NCBI GenBank assembly: GCA_964058845.1
Contig: CAXKVR010000221.1
Location: forward strand, 124,001-188,000
DNA from: Carex sylvatica
Lineage: Eukaryota > Streptophyta > Magnoliopsida > Poales > Cyperaceae
Length of the DNA: 64,000 nucleotides
Direction of reading: 5' to 3'
Notes under the pieces: generated by a model
Seen by the model: only the letters and a program-made list of their open reading frames with translations
Databases searched by the model: none
What the model was told of the DNA's origin: nothing
Shown: positions 1 to 11,400 of the stretch, piece by piece
Layout: each line of letters opens with the position of its first letter
How positions within the stretch are numbered: the stretch's first letter is position 1
Program-made: the position numbers and the translations under genes

Positions 1-480
1 TTTGGGTTGCGGGCGGAGAAGGCAGGGTGCCACGGTGGTGGGAGTGCAAAGAGAGATGAGAGCCGACGACTAGGACTGTTGCCGCCAACTGTCCTCTTAG
101 TTCTCCCAACAATGGTGAATGAAGAGAAGGTGTCGATAGACAAGAGAAATGACAACTAGAGTTATTATCGTCAACTTTTTATTCTCCCGACAAATAGGTG
201 CTGGAGTAGGGGACATGAATGAGTAGCGATTGCTGGTGACTAGAATTTTTTGAAAAGAAAGTGGGGTGGATGAGAGTAAAATAGGGTAGAGGAAGAAGAG
301 GGGTTGTCGGTGCGGATCCCCCGCTCCTCCTTGAGGGGGAGCGGGAGACAAGAACGATGCTGAAGAGGCTTGTTGGTGGAGAGGTAGAAGGAAGGAGATA
401 GATGGGACTGAAAAAACTTGCAGCGCGAGATGAAAGAAACGAGATGACAGAGGCGACTAGAATTTTCTTTCTTTCTTCTA
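1..480. other. Unassigned GA/G-rich sequence at window edge
   Basis: Purine-rich sequence with G-rich patches around 300-350. The minus-strand open frames here are Ser/Pro/Leu-rich translations of the low-complexity strand and match no family I recognise. It could be promoter or 5'UTR sequence of a gene lying left of the window. Confidence 0.3.
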
Positions 481-488
481 AGCACTTT

Positions 489-1180
489 ATTTCATCCAAT
501 CCTGATTTCTAGACATCAAATTTAAAAGTACTTTTCGGAATTAATTGATCACCTATTCAAGTGTCAACAATATCGAAATGTTAATTTTTTTAAATCACTC
601 AATAGTTTACTCTCTGTTTTTAAATCAACCAAATTATAAACATAACATATTTAAATTAAATAACATAATATTTATTTTTTTATTTATCTATTTTGATAAC
701 TATTTTTTTAGTTAGTCATCTTATTGTTTTCAAAATTCATATATCCCTCTAATATATGATATAATAATTCCTTGGTTCAACGCACAATAATTTTATTTTG
801 ATAAACAAATCTTATACATGACGTTCACCAACAATGCATAGTCATCAGAGTTTTAAATAACACGCTACAGTAACAATATAGTATTTTTAAATTATAAAAA
901 TTATGATATTATTAACGCTATAGCGATGCAATATAATAATAGCATTAGTCATGCAAAACATTATTTGGGGAACATTTTTCCCTTTGACGCTATTCTTGTA
1001 TAATTGATAGAATTGGTTAATAACATTTGTCTTCTCGTAATAATTGAGTATAGTTTATTGAGTCAAACATAGTCCCTGCCCATATTTTCCTTGTTTCCAC
1101 ATTATTTTAATTTTCTCCATTTATTCACTAAACGGAGAGGAACCAATAAATGTTCCAAGAAGGACATCTTCAACACTTCT
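489..1180. repeat. Copy A of a duplicated ~0.7-kb non-coding segment
   Basis: This block matches 4390-5490 in the same order and orientation. Shared stretches include TGATCACCTAT...CAAGTGTCAACAATAT, AATTCCTTGGTTCAACGC, AACATTTGTCTTCTCG and AAACGGAGAGGAACCA. The copies are clearly diverged by substitutions and small indels. Copy A lacks the MITE present in copy B and so serves as its empty site. No coding potential is visible. Confidence 0.75.
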
Positions 1181-2016
1181 TTTTTTTTTTTGCATTCATA
1201 AAAGGGGAGAATTTTTGACTTAAAACAGTCATTCCGAACAGTCAATCAATTTTTATTTATTTTTAGAATATTTTAACTACAGTTTAGATAGATAAAAAAA
1301 ATTACTAGTTTTGAATAGTCCATAAATTTTAATATCAAATTATTTTCTACCTATCTAAAAAATAGTTGGGAAATTATAAAATTATAAAATTTGATCTGTA
1401 AGTATATTTTTATATAAATATTATATTGAATGATTCAGATTAAATTTTTTTGTTTTAAAAATAAAGATATAAGACCATAGTACAAAACAGTTCAATCTGC
1501 TCTACTCCTTAATCCAAACGATAACAACATCACAACTCTTTTATTGTCGTTTATGACAAATCAGCAAGAAACAAGGAACAATAGCCAATAGGTGATTTTT
1601 GAAAGAAACTAGAAAGTAATGATTATATTAATTTAGCGGGTGGATCACATAAAATATTTTGTATTGTCTAATAATATTGTTGGGACCAATTGTAGGTTAA
1701 GGCCTCGGGCTTGTTCTAATTTTGATTGATATTGCAGCTAGATTATCAATCATCATACTATTATACTAGCATTCTGCGTTGCAATGGAAACAGATTATTT
1801 TATTATAAAATATTATAAAATGAAGAAGATCAAGCGTTTCATTATTTCATTATTTGCGTGATCTTTTTGAAAATCAACCGTTCAAATACGTGCTGCACAA
1901 ATCTCAAAGCAATAATAATACTGATACGATACGAATACGGCGATACGGCAATTTTCAAAAATGAAGGATACGATATGGCTATTAATATATAATTTTTTTT
2001 TATTTTATATATGATA
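1181..2016. other. AT-rich intergenic sequence, nothing recognised
   Basis: No open frame, RNA gene or clear repeat boundary is visible. Around 1917-1980 there is a short degenerate run of ATACGATAC-type repeats just before the SINE-bearing tandem duplication. Confidence 0.5.
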
Positions 2017-2366
2017 TTTATATAATTATAATTTAAATCAAATTTGTAGAAAAAAATAGTTAAATATTATATTTATCTACAACATAACACATGTGAACTC
2101 TAGTGTAGTAGTAAGAATTTTGACACCAACAGAATCTAACTGGGTTCGAATCCCGCCTTCAGCAAAAAAAAAGAGTGCACGGTCCACAGGCTTTATATAA
2201 TTATAATTTAAATCAAATTTGTAGAGAAAAATAGTTAAATATTATATTTATCTACAAGATAACACATGTGAACTCTAGTGTAGTGGTAAGAATTTTGGCA
2301 CCAACAAAACCCAACTGGGTTCGAATCCTGCCTTGAAAAAAAAGGGTGCGCGATGCACATGCGCGG
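2017..2366 (+). mobile_element. Tandem pair of tRNA-derived SINE-like heads
   Basis: A ~175-bp unit occurs twice in direct tandem (about 2017-2191 and 2192-2366). Each copy carries a polymerase III type promoter. The A-box-like sequence TAGTGTAGTRGTAAG lies at 2101-2115 and 2276-2290; the exact B box GGTTCGAATCC lies at 2143-2153 and 2318-2328. The spacing matches a tRNA, but no acceptor stem can be closed, so this is a tRNA-derived SINE head rather than a tRNA gene. A-rich stretches follow each B box. Confidence 0.6.
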
Positions 2367-2594
2367 TCCATAGGCTCCGTGCGTGGTTCAGAGATGCGGT
2401 TCACGGGTGCAGCGCGCTGTCTATGGGCGCTGGGATCATATGTGGCACGACCAGTGTATGCTTAAGTGTTGAAGCTCATAATTTGGAAAATTCATCTATG
2501 TGCGATCTGAAAATTCAACGGCTGAGCATCATTTAAAAAAAAACAGTAAATCAGGACCCTTGCAGGATCTAGACATTAAGCTCCTTAATAAGGA

Positions 2595-3000
2595 GGAGAG
2601 ATATAGAGTAGAATTAGAGTGTTCTTATGTTCACAAAGTCCTCGGTGAAGTCAAGTCTAAAACCCATCGAATCGGCTTTAAAAGATGAATCTGAACAGTT
2701 GAAACTCTCTTACTTTACTTGTAATACATCTACATGTAAAAAAATTAATTTTTCATAAAATCAAGTGGTCAAAAAACGTTCAAAAAATGAATGCATTAAA
2801 ATTAATTGATTAACATTCTAATTTTGACCGCTTGACTTTATACTAAATTAATTCCATTGTTTAAAATTTTCACATATAGAAGCATCACTCGTGAGGTATG
2901 CGAATTTCAACGGTTCAGATTCGTCATTTAAAACAGATTTAACAGATTTTGAACTTGAGTTCACCAAAAAATTTGATTAAGAACACCCTAGTTCTCCTCA
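2595..3000. mobile_element. Foldback MITE remnant
   Basis: The left end (around 2595-2640, containing AGAGTGTTCTTATGTTCAC) is approximately the inverse of the right end (around 2960-3000, GTTCACCAAAAAATTTGATTAAGAACACCCT). It has no coding capacity. The ends are diverged and the boundaries approximate. Confidence 0.4.
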
Positions 3001-3084
3001 TGTATATATATGTACCACTTTGATTGTTTGGCTGGCTCCATCCCTGCATTTATACTATCTTTAAAAGATGCAGGAGCTACTTTT

Positions 3085-3480
3085 TTTTTTTTTATAAGGT
3101 CTATATATTATAAAAAAAAATTGACATTGTGGTTTTAGAGAATTTTTTTCTCGAAACCATAATTAAAAAACTATAAGTTAAGAAATTAACATGATGTTTT
3201 TTTTTATATATACAAAAATTACAAGTACTGAATGTATTGAATAACCTATTTGGTACCTCTCATGTCATATTTTTTTTTGAACAGTTGCAGATAAAAAAGT
3301 AAAACTGGATAGTACTAAATAGGTTATTCGGTACCTCGTGGACGTAAGTGGAATATACCGAATAACCTATTCGGTACATATGGTTTTTGTTAAAAAAAAA
3401 TAAACATAATGACATTATGTTAGTTTCCTAATTTATGGTTTTTTTATTATGGTTTATAAAAAAAAAAAAAAATCGGTTTT
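3085..3480. mobile_element. Small foldback element with repeated AATAACCTATTCGGTAC motif
   Basis: T-rich and A-rich ends are inverted relative to each other (TTATAAGGTCTATATATTATAAAA on the left, TTATTATGGTTTATAAAAA on the right). The centre carries the motif ACCGAATAACCTATT(C/T)GGTAC in direct and inverted copies around 3238-3257, 3318-3337 and 3356-3376. This looks like a non-autonomous element; no protein is encoded. Confidence 0.4.
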
Positions 3481-4389
3481 AGAGCATACGTGGATAGGCA
3501 CTTATATTTGATGACAGCATTGCTCCATACTATGGTTTTGTAGGCAAATGAATTGCATTATTGTTGTAACATGTAAATATGTGTTTCTTGGTAAAATTGA
3601 CTTTCATACCATTTTATTTTTTTGAACATTATTTAAATTTCTAATTTTACACAACATACAATTAATACTCTCTGACAAGATTCCTTATCCCATTGTATCT
3701 CTCCCTACTGTAGGTTCCTGACATCATAGCACTAGAAAAATAATTGTCAAATATTTAACAAGTAAATAGTTTGACCTTGTATACACTTTAGTATTAAAAA
3801 AATATAGCAACTTACACAAGGCTCTAATTGAGAAGTTCAATTAAATAAAGGGTCTCTATCTTTTTGAGATTCTTAAAATCAGACTAAATTATATATATTA
3901 CAAATTCATAGAAAGAATTTCACTCTAGATTTTCCAAATATTTCTTGTACCAAAGTTATCTTAAATAAATAAAATAACATTAGACATAACTTCAATGAAA
4001 GGCCAGCAAAAGATGGGAAGGTTTCAAGATATGGTTTTTCACAAAAATGCCAATGCTCACATAATACAAGTCAATTGTGATTTAGAACCATGGTTGTATT
4101 TTAAAAAAAATATCAAGTTTTGAGTTTTCCCAAAATTATCAATTTGAATGCAAAGTTGTTAATATTTTAAACAGAAAATTGTATTTTTCTAAACTAGAGA
4201 AAGGAGTATGTACACGTGGCAAAATATTAAGGACTAAAAATTAAAATTAGCAACAAAATTCGGATAATATGTTGTGGTTGAATCTTAGTAGAAGCTACAT
4301 TGGAGTTGAATAATTGAAGAGTATAGTAATATAATGCCCATTATCTTGTAATAAAATAAAAATATAGAAAATAATTAATGAATCCCACC
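3481..4389. other. AT-rich intergenic sequence, nothing recognised
   Basis: No gene, RNA or bounded repeat could be supported here. Confidence 0.5.
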
Positions 4390-5490
4390 GAATTCAATCC
4401 TGGTGTCTAGACATGAAACTAAAACCAATTTTCCGAATTATATTAATATTTGATCACCTATCAAGTGTCAACAATATTGAACTATTAATTTTTTAAATCA
4501 CTCAATAGATGACTCTCTATTTTTAAATTAACCAAAATGTATACATAACTTATTTAAATTATAAAGAATATTTATTTATTTCGATAATTATTTTGTTAAT
4601 TGATACAGTCATCTTCTAATTTTTAATACAACATATCCCTATAATCATATAATTCCTTGGTTCAACGCTCAATTATTTTATTTTGATAAACAAATAATAT
4701 ACATGATGTTCACAAACAAATCATATTCATACAAAACAAATTGGGACTAAATATATTAAATAGTACATTGGTTTTTCTTTATAGTACATGACGTTCACAG
4801 ATTGGTACTAAATATATTAAATAGTACCCAATCAGTGAGGAGACATTTTTCTTTTTCTTTTTTGGCGCTATTCTTGCATAATTGATAGAATTGGTTGATA
4901 ACATTTGTCTTCTCGTAATAATTGAGTATATTTTACGAAGAGGGTTCAAATGTCTCTATTTTTTTTTCATTATGTTTTTATTTTTAAAAATTTTAATAAT
5001 TCAAAATTTAAAATTTAAAAGTTAAAATAAAACCGTTGAATATGATCTACATCATTTTATTTATGCACTTTTAAAAAATTATGGCATTTTAATCTTGCTT
5101 TGATTGTCATCAAGAGTTTGTAAAAAATGTATTAATGTGGATAATTTATAGACGTTGATTTTTTAACTTATTGATTCATATTAAAAATAAAATTAAAATG
5201 TGATAATTTTTTATGAGCACATAGAGAAAATAATATAGATCATATCTAATGATTTTATTTTGACTTTTAAGTTTTAAATTTTGAATTATTAAAGTTTTTA
5301 AAAATAGAGACATGATGGAGATGCAAAAAATGAAGGCATTTGAACCATCCTCGTATTTTATTGAGTCAATTATACCCCCATGCCCATATTCTTCATTTTA
5401 TTTTACATTGATTTTTCTCCATTTCTTACCAAACGGAGAGGAACCACATCTTCCAAGTAGGATGTATTCAACACCTATTTTTTATTTCTT
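4390..5490. repeat. Copy B of the duplicated segment, interrupted by a MITE
   Basis: Homologous to 489-1180 (see that entry) in the same orientation about 3.9 kb away. The extra length is due mainly to the MITE at 4936-5353. The duplicated block ends near the shared AAACGGAGAGGAACCA motif and the following T-rich stretch. Confidence 0.75.
4936..5353. mobile_element. MITE with long inverted repeats, family 1
   Basis: About 418 bp, with ends that are long imperfect inverted repeats beginning CGAAGAGGGTTCAAATG and ending CATTTGAACCATCCTCG. The flanks carry TATTTTA on both sides (4929-4935 and 5354-5360), a 7-9 bp target duplication. The paralogous copy A has a single uninterrupted TAGTTTAT at the same place. 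A second member of the family lies at 23970-24389 in a potassium transporter intron. There is no coding capacity. Confidence 0.75.
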
Positions 5491-7156
5491 GCATTTTTAA
5501 AGGGACGGTTTTTGTTTATTATTTGAAGTTTTCTGATACTTGCAATAATAATAAAACAGTACAACATTGCATACTAAACCAAAATGTCATACTATGTTAT
5601 TTGAAGTTGATATTTTGAGTCAAGAAAATGACACAAGGAATCCTGAATATTATTATTTTTATTTATTTGCTTTTGTCAAAATTGTTTATTCTTAATTCAT
5701 GTCCAATTGTATAATAACAATAAATGGAACTAAATACAAATAAACTAAATAAGATTAGTATACTATGTTAAATTAAAGTTGATATATTGAGCCGAGAAAA
5801 TTGCTTAAGGTTGCTTAGACATTTATTTATTTTTCTTAATTTAGTACAATTTACAAGGACAAAAAGGGGAAATGGCCTCTCCATTTTCATCTAAGTGGAG
5901 AGGAGCCTATTACTTCTCTCCAGTGTCCAGTCTACACGTTTCAAACGCGGGGTTAGTTCAGATCTCCACACGCTTTTCTCTAATATTTTATTCCTACATA
6001 ATGAAAAAAAAAAAACCAATCTAGAGAAAAATCAATGTAGAGATGCCTTTTGAACGCATTTTAAAACCAAAAGTGATGGTTGGGGAAAAGGATGGAAATT
6101 TCTTTAAAAGCCATCGTCTTTCACTTTCTTTGGATAAACTTATAACTCAGCATTGAGGTTGGCATCATTCCATTTTGAAAATTACTTGATGCCTCCCCAA
6201 TTGATGGTGACATCTGAATTTCGTCGAAAGTGCTAATTTTTTTAATTTTTATATGTAGTATTTAAAAATAAATAAATTTAAATTTATAGTATCGATCAGA
6301 TGGATCTATATTCATCTGTACGGGTGCTAAGTCACTCCTATGATTTTAAAATTTTAGCCATATATATTTAATTTTTTTTTTAGAATTGTTTATAAATATA
6401 GTATATGTTTACTTGTAGTTTAATGGTTATAACTTGTATTGTGGTTGTAGAGAGTTTGGGTTTAATTTTTATCAATAATATATTGTGCATTTTAAGTTTT
6501 AACACCACTTATCATGAATTTATAGTTCCGTCTCTGGACATGACCCAATGAATCACGGTTATGTTCAGTGGGACGTCACGATTCTGGTGACGTCCCACTG
6601 GAGTACTGTGGTTCATAGCGGCCATTTAGAGGATTTTTCAATTTTTTGCAAATGGTGGTATATATTAAATTTAAATTTATTTTTTGTAAAATGCTACAGA
6701 TAAAAAAATGTCCAAATAAAGTTGTATTATTTTTTTACAAGAAGATATTCGGAGCAGAGAATAATAATGTTACAATAATATTCTAGTTTGTTTTTCTAAT
6801 TATTCGATGCCGGCTACATGCAACTGTTGATGATGTAAAACAAGCAAATGGAATATAACTTTCTATAGCACATTATATAATTGGTATCTTATCAATATTA
6901 TATTATTACCCTATATATCATTGGTTGATTTTTTTTTTTCATTTGCATAAAATATCAATGTATATTTTTTCTTTACATTCAAATAGGCTTAAGGTCCAGC
7001 TCCTTTATGCTCTCTGTATATTTCTTGTGACCTAAGCTGATTAGTTTAGTAGTGGCTATTCTTTTTTGTGCAAGATAGAAAGAGAGAGAGAGAGGTAGAG
7101 ATAGTGAGATAAAGTGATTGTTTGTACTAACAATTGGAATACTTTTGTATCACTTG
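5491..7156. other. AT-rich intergenic sequence with one strong hairpin
   Basis: No gene is visible. The segment around 6240-6705 may be another foldback element: a TGTAGTATTTAAAAATAAAT-like end on the left and its approximate inverse near 6650-6700, centred on the hairpin annotated at 6566-6600. The remainder is unassigned. Confidence 0.4.
6566..6600. repeat. Perfect 14-bp inverted repeat with 7-nt loop
   Basis: The arms CAGTGGGACGTCAC (6566-6579) and GTGACGTCCCACTG (6587-6600) pair perfectly around GATTCTG. Weaker pairing continues outward to about 6548 and 6622 (ATGAATCACGG... against ...CTGTGGTTCAT). Each arm contains an ACGT core, a bZIP-type site. It is probably the centre of a foldback element. 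Confidence 0.8.
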
Positions 7157-7165
7157 TAATATCTT
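7157..7165. repeat. Left 9-bp target site duplication of the MULE
   Basis: TAATATCTT lies immediately outside the left terminal inverted repeat and is repeated exactly at 17809-17817. Nine base pairs is the standard target duplication length for Mutator-like elements. Confidence 0.95.
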
Positions 7166-7380
7166 CGGCCATTTTTATTAATACCCAAAAAACAAAACTA
7201 AATTTTAAAAATAACCTGAACCAATTTTTTTTTTTAAAAATAACCCAACCGCCCGGGCCCGGGGTGGCCCAAAAAACAACCAACCCGCCTGGGCCTCGGG
7301 CGGGCCACAGAGAGACCAAACCGCCCCCACTGCGGGCGGTCCAGTGGTGAGCAAACCGCCCCAGGGGCGGGCGGTCCACT
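7166..7380. repeat. Left 215-bp terminal inverted repeat of the MULE
   Basis: Starts CGGCCATTTTTATTAATACC and ends GGCGGGCGGTCCACT. It matches the reverse complement of 17594-17808 at 214 of 215 positions by eye; the only difference is T versus C in the GGGGTGGCCC/GGGGCGGCCC stretch. The outer half is AT-rich and the inner half very GC-rich with CCGCCC-type palindromes. Confidence 0.95.
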
Positions 7381-8498
7381 ATGCATGCATTAAACACCTC
7401 TCCTGGCTCCATTATTTGTAAACGAAGTCAGAGAGAGATTTTACTGTTTGAGAGCGATTTTACTGTTTGAGGGAGGCGATTTTTAGGCGATTTTACTGTA
7501 GGAGAAGGTATGTTTTTTTTTATTTATTATTATAGCAATTACTGTTCTATTATATGTAACTTAACTGTCGCAATTACTGTAGCAATTACTGTTCTATGTA
7601 ATTACCGTATCAATTACTGTTCTATGTAATTACTGTAGCAATTACTGTTCTATGCAATTACTGTAGCAATTACCGTATCAATTACTGTTCTATGTAATTA
7701 CTGTAGCAATTACTGTTCTATGTAATTACTGTAGCAATTACCGTAGCAATTACTATTCTATGTAATTACTGTAGCAATTACTGTTCTATGTAATTACTGT
7801 AGCAATTACCGTAGCAATTACTGTTCTATGTAATTACTGTTCTATGCAATTACTGTAGCAATTACCGTATCAATTACTGTTCTATGTAATTACTGTAGCA
7901 ATTACTGTTCTATGTAATTACTGTAGCAATTACCGTAGCAATTACTATTCTATGTAATTACTGTAGCAATTACTGTTCTATGTAATTACTGTAGCAATTA
8001 CCGTAGCAATTACTATTCTATGTAATTACTGTAGCAATTACTGTTCTATGTAATTACTGTAGCAATTACCGTAGCAATTACTGTTCTATGTAATTACTGT
8101 AGCAATTACTGTTCTATGTAATTACTGTAGCAATTACTGTTCTATATAATTACTGTAGCAATATTTTTTTTATTTTTTCTAATTAGATTACTGTACCCGT
8201 TATAATACCATATTTCTTAATGAAAACCAACTAATTTTTTTCCATTTCTTAATTTTTTTTAATTTCATTTAGTCAGAAATAATTTGATTAATTAATTATT
8301 GATTTTCAACAATCTAAAGTTCTATACATTGATTGAGTTCTATATTTATCTTCTTCTTTCTCAATTTATTCAATTTTTTTTTAAAATGAAACTCGAAAAT
8401 TGATTGAAGCGAATCTCAGATATCTATATCTATTATTGATGTACAATTACTGTAATACTTATAAAGTTATTTTTTAAATGTAGTTTGTTAAGAAAAAG
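7381..8498 (+). promoter_or_regulatory. Transposase upstream region with probable 5'UTR intron
   Basis: Between the left TIR and the transposase start lies a short leader with repeated GCGATTTTACTGT motifs (7435-7500). A good splice donor (AAG|GTATGT, GT at 7508-7509) and an acceptor just before the start codon (TGTAG at 8479-8483) would define a ~976-nt intron in the 5'UTR, from 7508 to 8483. The minisatellite at 7560-8163 would lie inside it. The intron is inferred from the splice signals only. Confidence 0.45.
7560..8163. repeat. CAATTACTGT minisatellite inside the MULE
   Basis: About 600 bp of near-perfect direct repeats built from two modules: a 28-bp unit (CAATTACTGTTCTATGTAAT followed by TACTGTAG) and a 12-bp unit (CAATTACCGTAG, sometimes CAATTACCGTAT). 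They alternate in a higher-order pattern, mostly 28-28-12. Seen directly. It lies upstream of the transposase start codon. Confidence 0.95.
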
Positions 8499-11400
8499 AT
8501 GTTAGTTGCATTGTATGTGGGCGGCAAGTTACAAAAGAGTGAAGATGGCGTGCAGTACACGAAAGATGCTGCATTTGGCTTCGAGATTAATGAAAATACC
8601 ACATTTCAGGCACTTAAAGAGCTAATATACGAAAAGACTGCTGTAAACCCCAACAGGTATGAAATAGAATTGGCTACACGGATTGACAACTCACGTGGGG
8701 TGGGGGGTAGACCTTACTTTGTGAGGTTTCCAATAACAGATGCGAATTTGTGGAGAGTTGTGTACACTCAATTTGCGGCCAGTGGGGTCCAGGTAATGGA
8801 CATATATTCGAAGAGGGTTTCCCGGGCTAGGGCTGGACCTTCAAGTACTACTAGGGCTGGACCTTCAGGTTATGAAAATTCAGGTTATGACAGCCAGGGG
8901 TACCAGCAGCACTCCCCATATGACAGCCAGGGGTACCACCAGCACTCCCCATATGACAACCAGGGGTACCACCAGCACTCCCCATATGACAACCAGGGAT
9001 ACCACCAGCACTCCCCTTATGACAACCAGGGGTACCACCAGCACTCCCCTTATGACAACCAAGGGTACCACCAGCACTCCCCTTATGACAACCAGGGGTA
9101 CCACAACTCCCCTGAAAATACTGAAGAGTTACCACCACCACCCAGACAGACACCCATAATCCCTAGATTTCCAACTATGCCAGAGTCAGGACCGGTACCC
9201 GTTAATCGAACTGATATTGATATTGATGTTGATGCTATTGATGCCATACCAGAAAGGGAAATGGAAACGGGGGATGAATACCAAGGGGTTTGGGAATCTG
9301 ATGACTTATCAGATGGTGATGCAAATATACTAGGTTTATCCAGGGCAGAAAAATTCCCGATTAGAGGTCGGGGAAATAAGCATCCGGTCACCACATTCAA
9401 CGATACTACAGCTTTCGAAGAGGCAGACATTAGTTTCTTTGGTCCTCGTGTTAAATACAATCAGGAACTTGCCGCAGGGCAACTTTATACAAATATAGAC
9501 GAACTTGTAAAGAAAATCAATGAGACCCATGTACACGGCAACTGGGAATATAAAATAAACAAAAGGGAGCGAACACGGTTAGTTGTGCTATGTAAAACTC
9601 ACCCGCGGTGCGAGTTTCGCCTTTATGCAACCCCTGCGGGTTCAGGGGAAGCATGGATGATTAGGAAGTGTGAACCACCTCACACATGTAAGTCTGCATC
9701 CACAAGGACAGACCATGCACAGCTGACGGCATCACTAATTGCCGATGCAATTGAGGAGGACATTAAGTTGGATCCATCGATGAGCATCAAGGCGGTGGCT
9801 AGAACCGTCAGACACAAATACAAATATGTAATCCCAAAATACAACAGGCTGTGGAGAGGTCGTGAACTTGCGGTTTGCAGAATATTCGGTAGTTGGAAGG
9901 ATTCATACGGCTATCTGGCACCATTGCTCCAGGCCATGGCAAGTACAAACATCGGGACCGTATATGAACTATGGCATGGCCCTTTTTTTGATAAGGATGG
10001 AGTACTAATAGAGGGAGCTCAACAATTCAAGGGCATAGCATGGGCTTTTGGGGCTTGTATCCAAGCTGTGCCATACATCAGACCCGTTATCAGCATTGAT
10101 GCATGCTTCATGTCCGGCCGTTATGAGGGGAGGCTACTGATAGCATGTGCATATGATGCTGAGAATCAGTTGTTACCTTTGGCCTTTGCAATTGTTCAGA
10201 AAGAGGATGGTGAGAACTGGGGATTCTTTATGCAGTTTTTAAGAAGACGGGTGATTGGGGAAGGAAAATTTTTCTGTGTGATATCAGACCAGCACAAAGG
10301 AATAAAATATGTTTTTGATCGTGAAGATTACGGTTGGTCAACGCGTACTGGGCAGTGTGTGCACAGGTTGTGTATGCAATACGTTGCGGAGAACCTTTCC
10401 AAGGCAACCGGAAATGACAAGTGGGTTCTAGAAACATTTAGACAAAATTGCAAAAAGAAAAAGCCGAGAAGGGTGGTAGAGATGAGTAGAAATTTTGCAA
10501 AGGTATATACATTTCAATTGTTTACATATATTATTTTATTTTTCGAAAACTGTTTTTTCAGTACAATTATTTACTCATATTATTTTATTTTCTTATTTTT
10601 TTTAGTACATGCCAAAGGCAAATCTCTACTTAATGAATGTGGGCAAAAATAATCCCAGAGATGTAAACGAAGATGCAGCATACGAGAAAATATATCAATC
10701 CCGTGATGGAGGTTGGCGTTGGGGAATTATGACCACCAACGGGTCGGAGTCGCTGAATGCAGTCTTCAAGCAGAGTCGGATGTTGCCCGTGGCTGCAGTT
10801 GTAGAAGACACATTCTACAAGTTAAATGCCTGGTTTCAAGAACGGCGTGCTAAGGCCGCAGAATTAATAAGGATTAATCAGTCATTTTCAACAAGGGTGG
10901 AGGAGAAACTAAGACAACACAGGGACAAAGGTGCAACTATGACCGTGATCCCGATGGGTAATGATGGTACTGAATTCGAAGTGCAAAATCCAAATGAATA
11001 TGTTCCTACCAGTCGCAAACCAGATGGCACTATGGAGTTTGTGAAGAGGGCTTGCAAGTACGTGGTTAAATTCGGAGATGCCAGGGCGGTAACCTGTACA
11101 TGCCAAGGACCCCAACTAAGTCACATACCCTGTAGTCACGTGATGGCTGTATGCCGAGTGAGGAACTACTGTGAGGATCACTATGTTGCTGACATGTATC
11201 GTACCGATTACCTTGCTTCCACTTGGGGTGGATCTTTCCATTCTTATCCCGATCAGCATGAGTGGCCTGCATATGTCGGTGATAGAATACTTCCTTCAGA
11301 AGGATGGATAAGAAAGGGGAGGAGGAGACACAAGCGTGTTGTAATGACCATGGACGAGATGGGTGGTAGGCGACCGTCGGGAAATCGGGCTCGCCGTTCT

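Noticed and set aside
97..499. Three overlapping minus-strand open frames
   Set aside because: All are translations of a purine-rich strand with Ser/Pro/Leu bias; none has recognisable domains.
2095..2160. tRNA gene (B box GGTTCGAATCC and A-box-like sequence)
   Set aside because: No acceptor or anticodon stems can be closed, and the unit is tandemly duplicated with flanking sequence; a SINE head fits better.
7560..8163. CRISPR-like regular repeats
   Set aside because: Units are contiguous with no unique spacers, and the setting is a plant transposon; it is a minisatellite.
8851..9460. Several open frames opposite or overlapping the transposase repeats
   Set aside because: They are alternative-frame readings of the 33-bp repeat and of conserved transposase sequence.
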